NCBI RefSeq assembly: GCF_900101685.1
Contig: NZ_FMZZ01000019.1
Coordinates: 38,525 to 102,524, forward strand
Source of the DNA: Actinokineospora iranica
GTDB lineage: Bacteria; Actinomycetota; Actinomycetes; Mycobacteriales; Pseudonocardiaceae
Direction of reading: 5' to 3'
DNA length: 64,000 nt
Positions 63,617 to 64,000 of the stretch are shown here, piece after piece (position 1 is the first letter of the stretch; every line of letters begins with the position of its first letter). The translations under genes and the position numbers were made by a program. The notes under the pieces were generated by a model. It was not told the DNA's origin. It was given only the letters and a program-made list of their open reading frames with translations, and searched no databases.

Positions 63617-63988
63617 ATGGAGTGGGCAAACATGGACGGCATGGCCAAGAACATGAGCAAGTTCTCCGCCAGCGCCAGAGCAGGCGAGTTCACCGTCAAC
63701 CAGCACGGCGGCGACGCCATCCTGGCCGCCATCCGCGAGATGCAGCAGTGGTACTCAAACTCTGTCTACAAGCTCAACGCGCTTGCCCAGCAGCCTAAGC
63801 TCGGCAGCAGCAACAATGCCAAGATCATGGCGCCTCTCCTGGTGCAGGTCGCCACCGACCACCAGGGCTTTCTCACCCAACTGGAGAAGTTCAAGGACGT
63901 CCTCACTGAGGCCGAGGAGAGCATCAAGATCGCCATGGCGAACTATCGCAACGCCGACGACGATGCCCAGGGCAAGTTCACCACCTGA
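63617..63988 (+). CDS. Second ESX-like substrate with YxxxD signal
   Basis: 123 residues from the ATG at 63617 behind AGGGGGC. Helical, with MQQWYSNSVYKLNALAQQ and a C-terminal ...AMANYRNADDDAQGKFTT whose YRNAD (Tyr110-Asp114) matches the type VII secretion signal and the position in the 18158 paralogue. By analogy with that cassette, a DUF3558 lipoprotein and PPE/EspG genes may follow beyond the window. Confidence 0.75.
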   Translation: MEWANMDGMAKNMSKFSASARAGEFTVNQHGGDAILAAIREMQQWYSNSVYKLNALAQQPKLGSSNNAKIMAPLLVQVATDHQGFLTQLEKFKDVLTEAEESIKIAMANYRNADDDAQGKFTT

Positions 63989-64000
63989 CCAGCCATCGCC

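Overview
The window is a chromosomal segment of a very GC-rich actinomycete. Many genes start with GTG and overlap their neighbours by 4 bases (ATGA or GTGA). Gene content (ESX/type VII substrates, DUF3558 lipoprotein, PPE-like and EspG-like proteins, Lsr2, a MhuD-type heme oxygenase, a DUF6779-like protein) points to the Pseudonocardiaceae or close relatives. From memory, the backbone order ppa - dacB - metalloprotease - tilS - hpt - [ESX genes] - ftsH - folE - folP - folB - folK - DUF3180 - DUF2520 - panC - panD - coaX - lysS - lsr2 - clpC ... mutY matches the region around Rv3628 to Rv3588 of Mycobacterium tuberculosis, so this is an old conserved neighbourhood with insertions.

Layout. 1-5.8 kb: end of a secreted/anchored protein, a membrane Ser/Thr kinase with its exported partner, a Thr-rich surface protein, a LysR regulator and a hotdog thioesterase. 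5.8-10.4 kb: a glyA gene behind a ZTP riboswitch, a MarR-DHA2 efflux pair, and a SUKH-like protein. 10.4-18 kb: ppa, a D,D-carboxypeptidase with a giant repetitive N-terminal region, a zinc metalloprotease, tilS and hpt. 18-21.7 kb: an ESX cassette (YxxxD substrate, lipoprotein, PPE-like protein, EspG-like chaperone) with a 74-bp tandem repeat before espG. 21.8-27.6 kb: ftsH and the folate operon folE-folP-folB-folK-DUF3180; folE carries an intein. 27.6-38.2 kb: DUF6779-like protein, PrsW-like protease, pantothenate/CoA genes, a methyltransferase, lysS, lsr2 and an iron-regulated FhuF-like protein. 38.5-48.1 kb: clpC, then a SapB-type class III lanthipeptide cluster (synthetase, a 47-residue precursor, two ABC exporters). 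48.2-52.2 kb: zinc ABC importer and a LacI regulator. 52.2-64 kb: carbonic anhydrase, mutY, a Tat-exported amidase, a DrrAB-type exporter, an EEP-family hydrolase, sirtuin, MhuD, M1 peptidase, alpha/beta hydrolase, 2'-5' RNA ligase-like protein and a second ESX YxxxD protein.

Most notable: (1) a 175-residue mini-intein in FolE placed directly before the zinc-ligand cysteine, with flanking extein codons of atypical composition; (2) the SapB-like lanthipeptide cluster with its small precursor gene; (3) a 339-bp foldback element between the two exporter genes, flanked by GGTGA, which seems to have split an ancestral start/stop overlap while leaving a new coupled reading frame; (4) a dispersed repeat family carrying perfect DnaA boxes at two convergent gene junctions; (5) about 30 copies of the 7-mer CGGTAAG/CTTACCG, often created with rare synonymous codons. 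No rRNA, tRNA or CRISPR array was seen.
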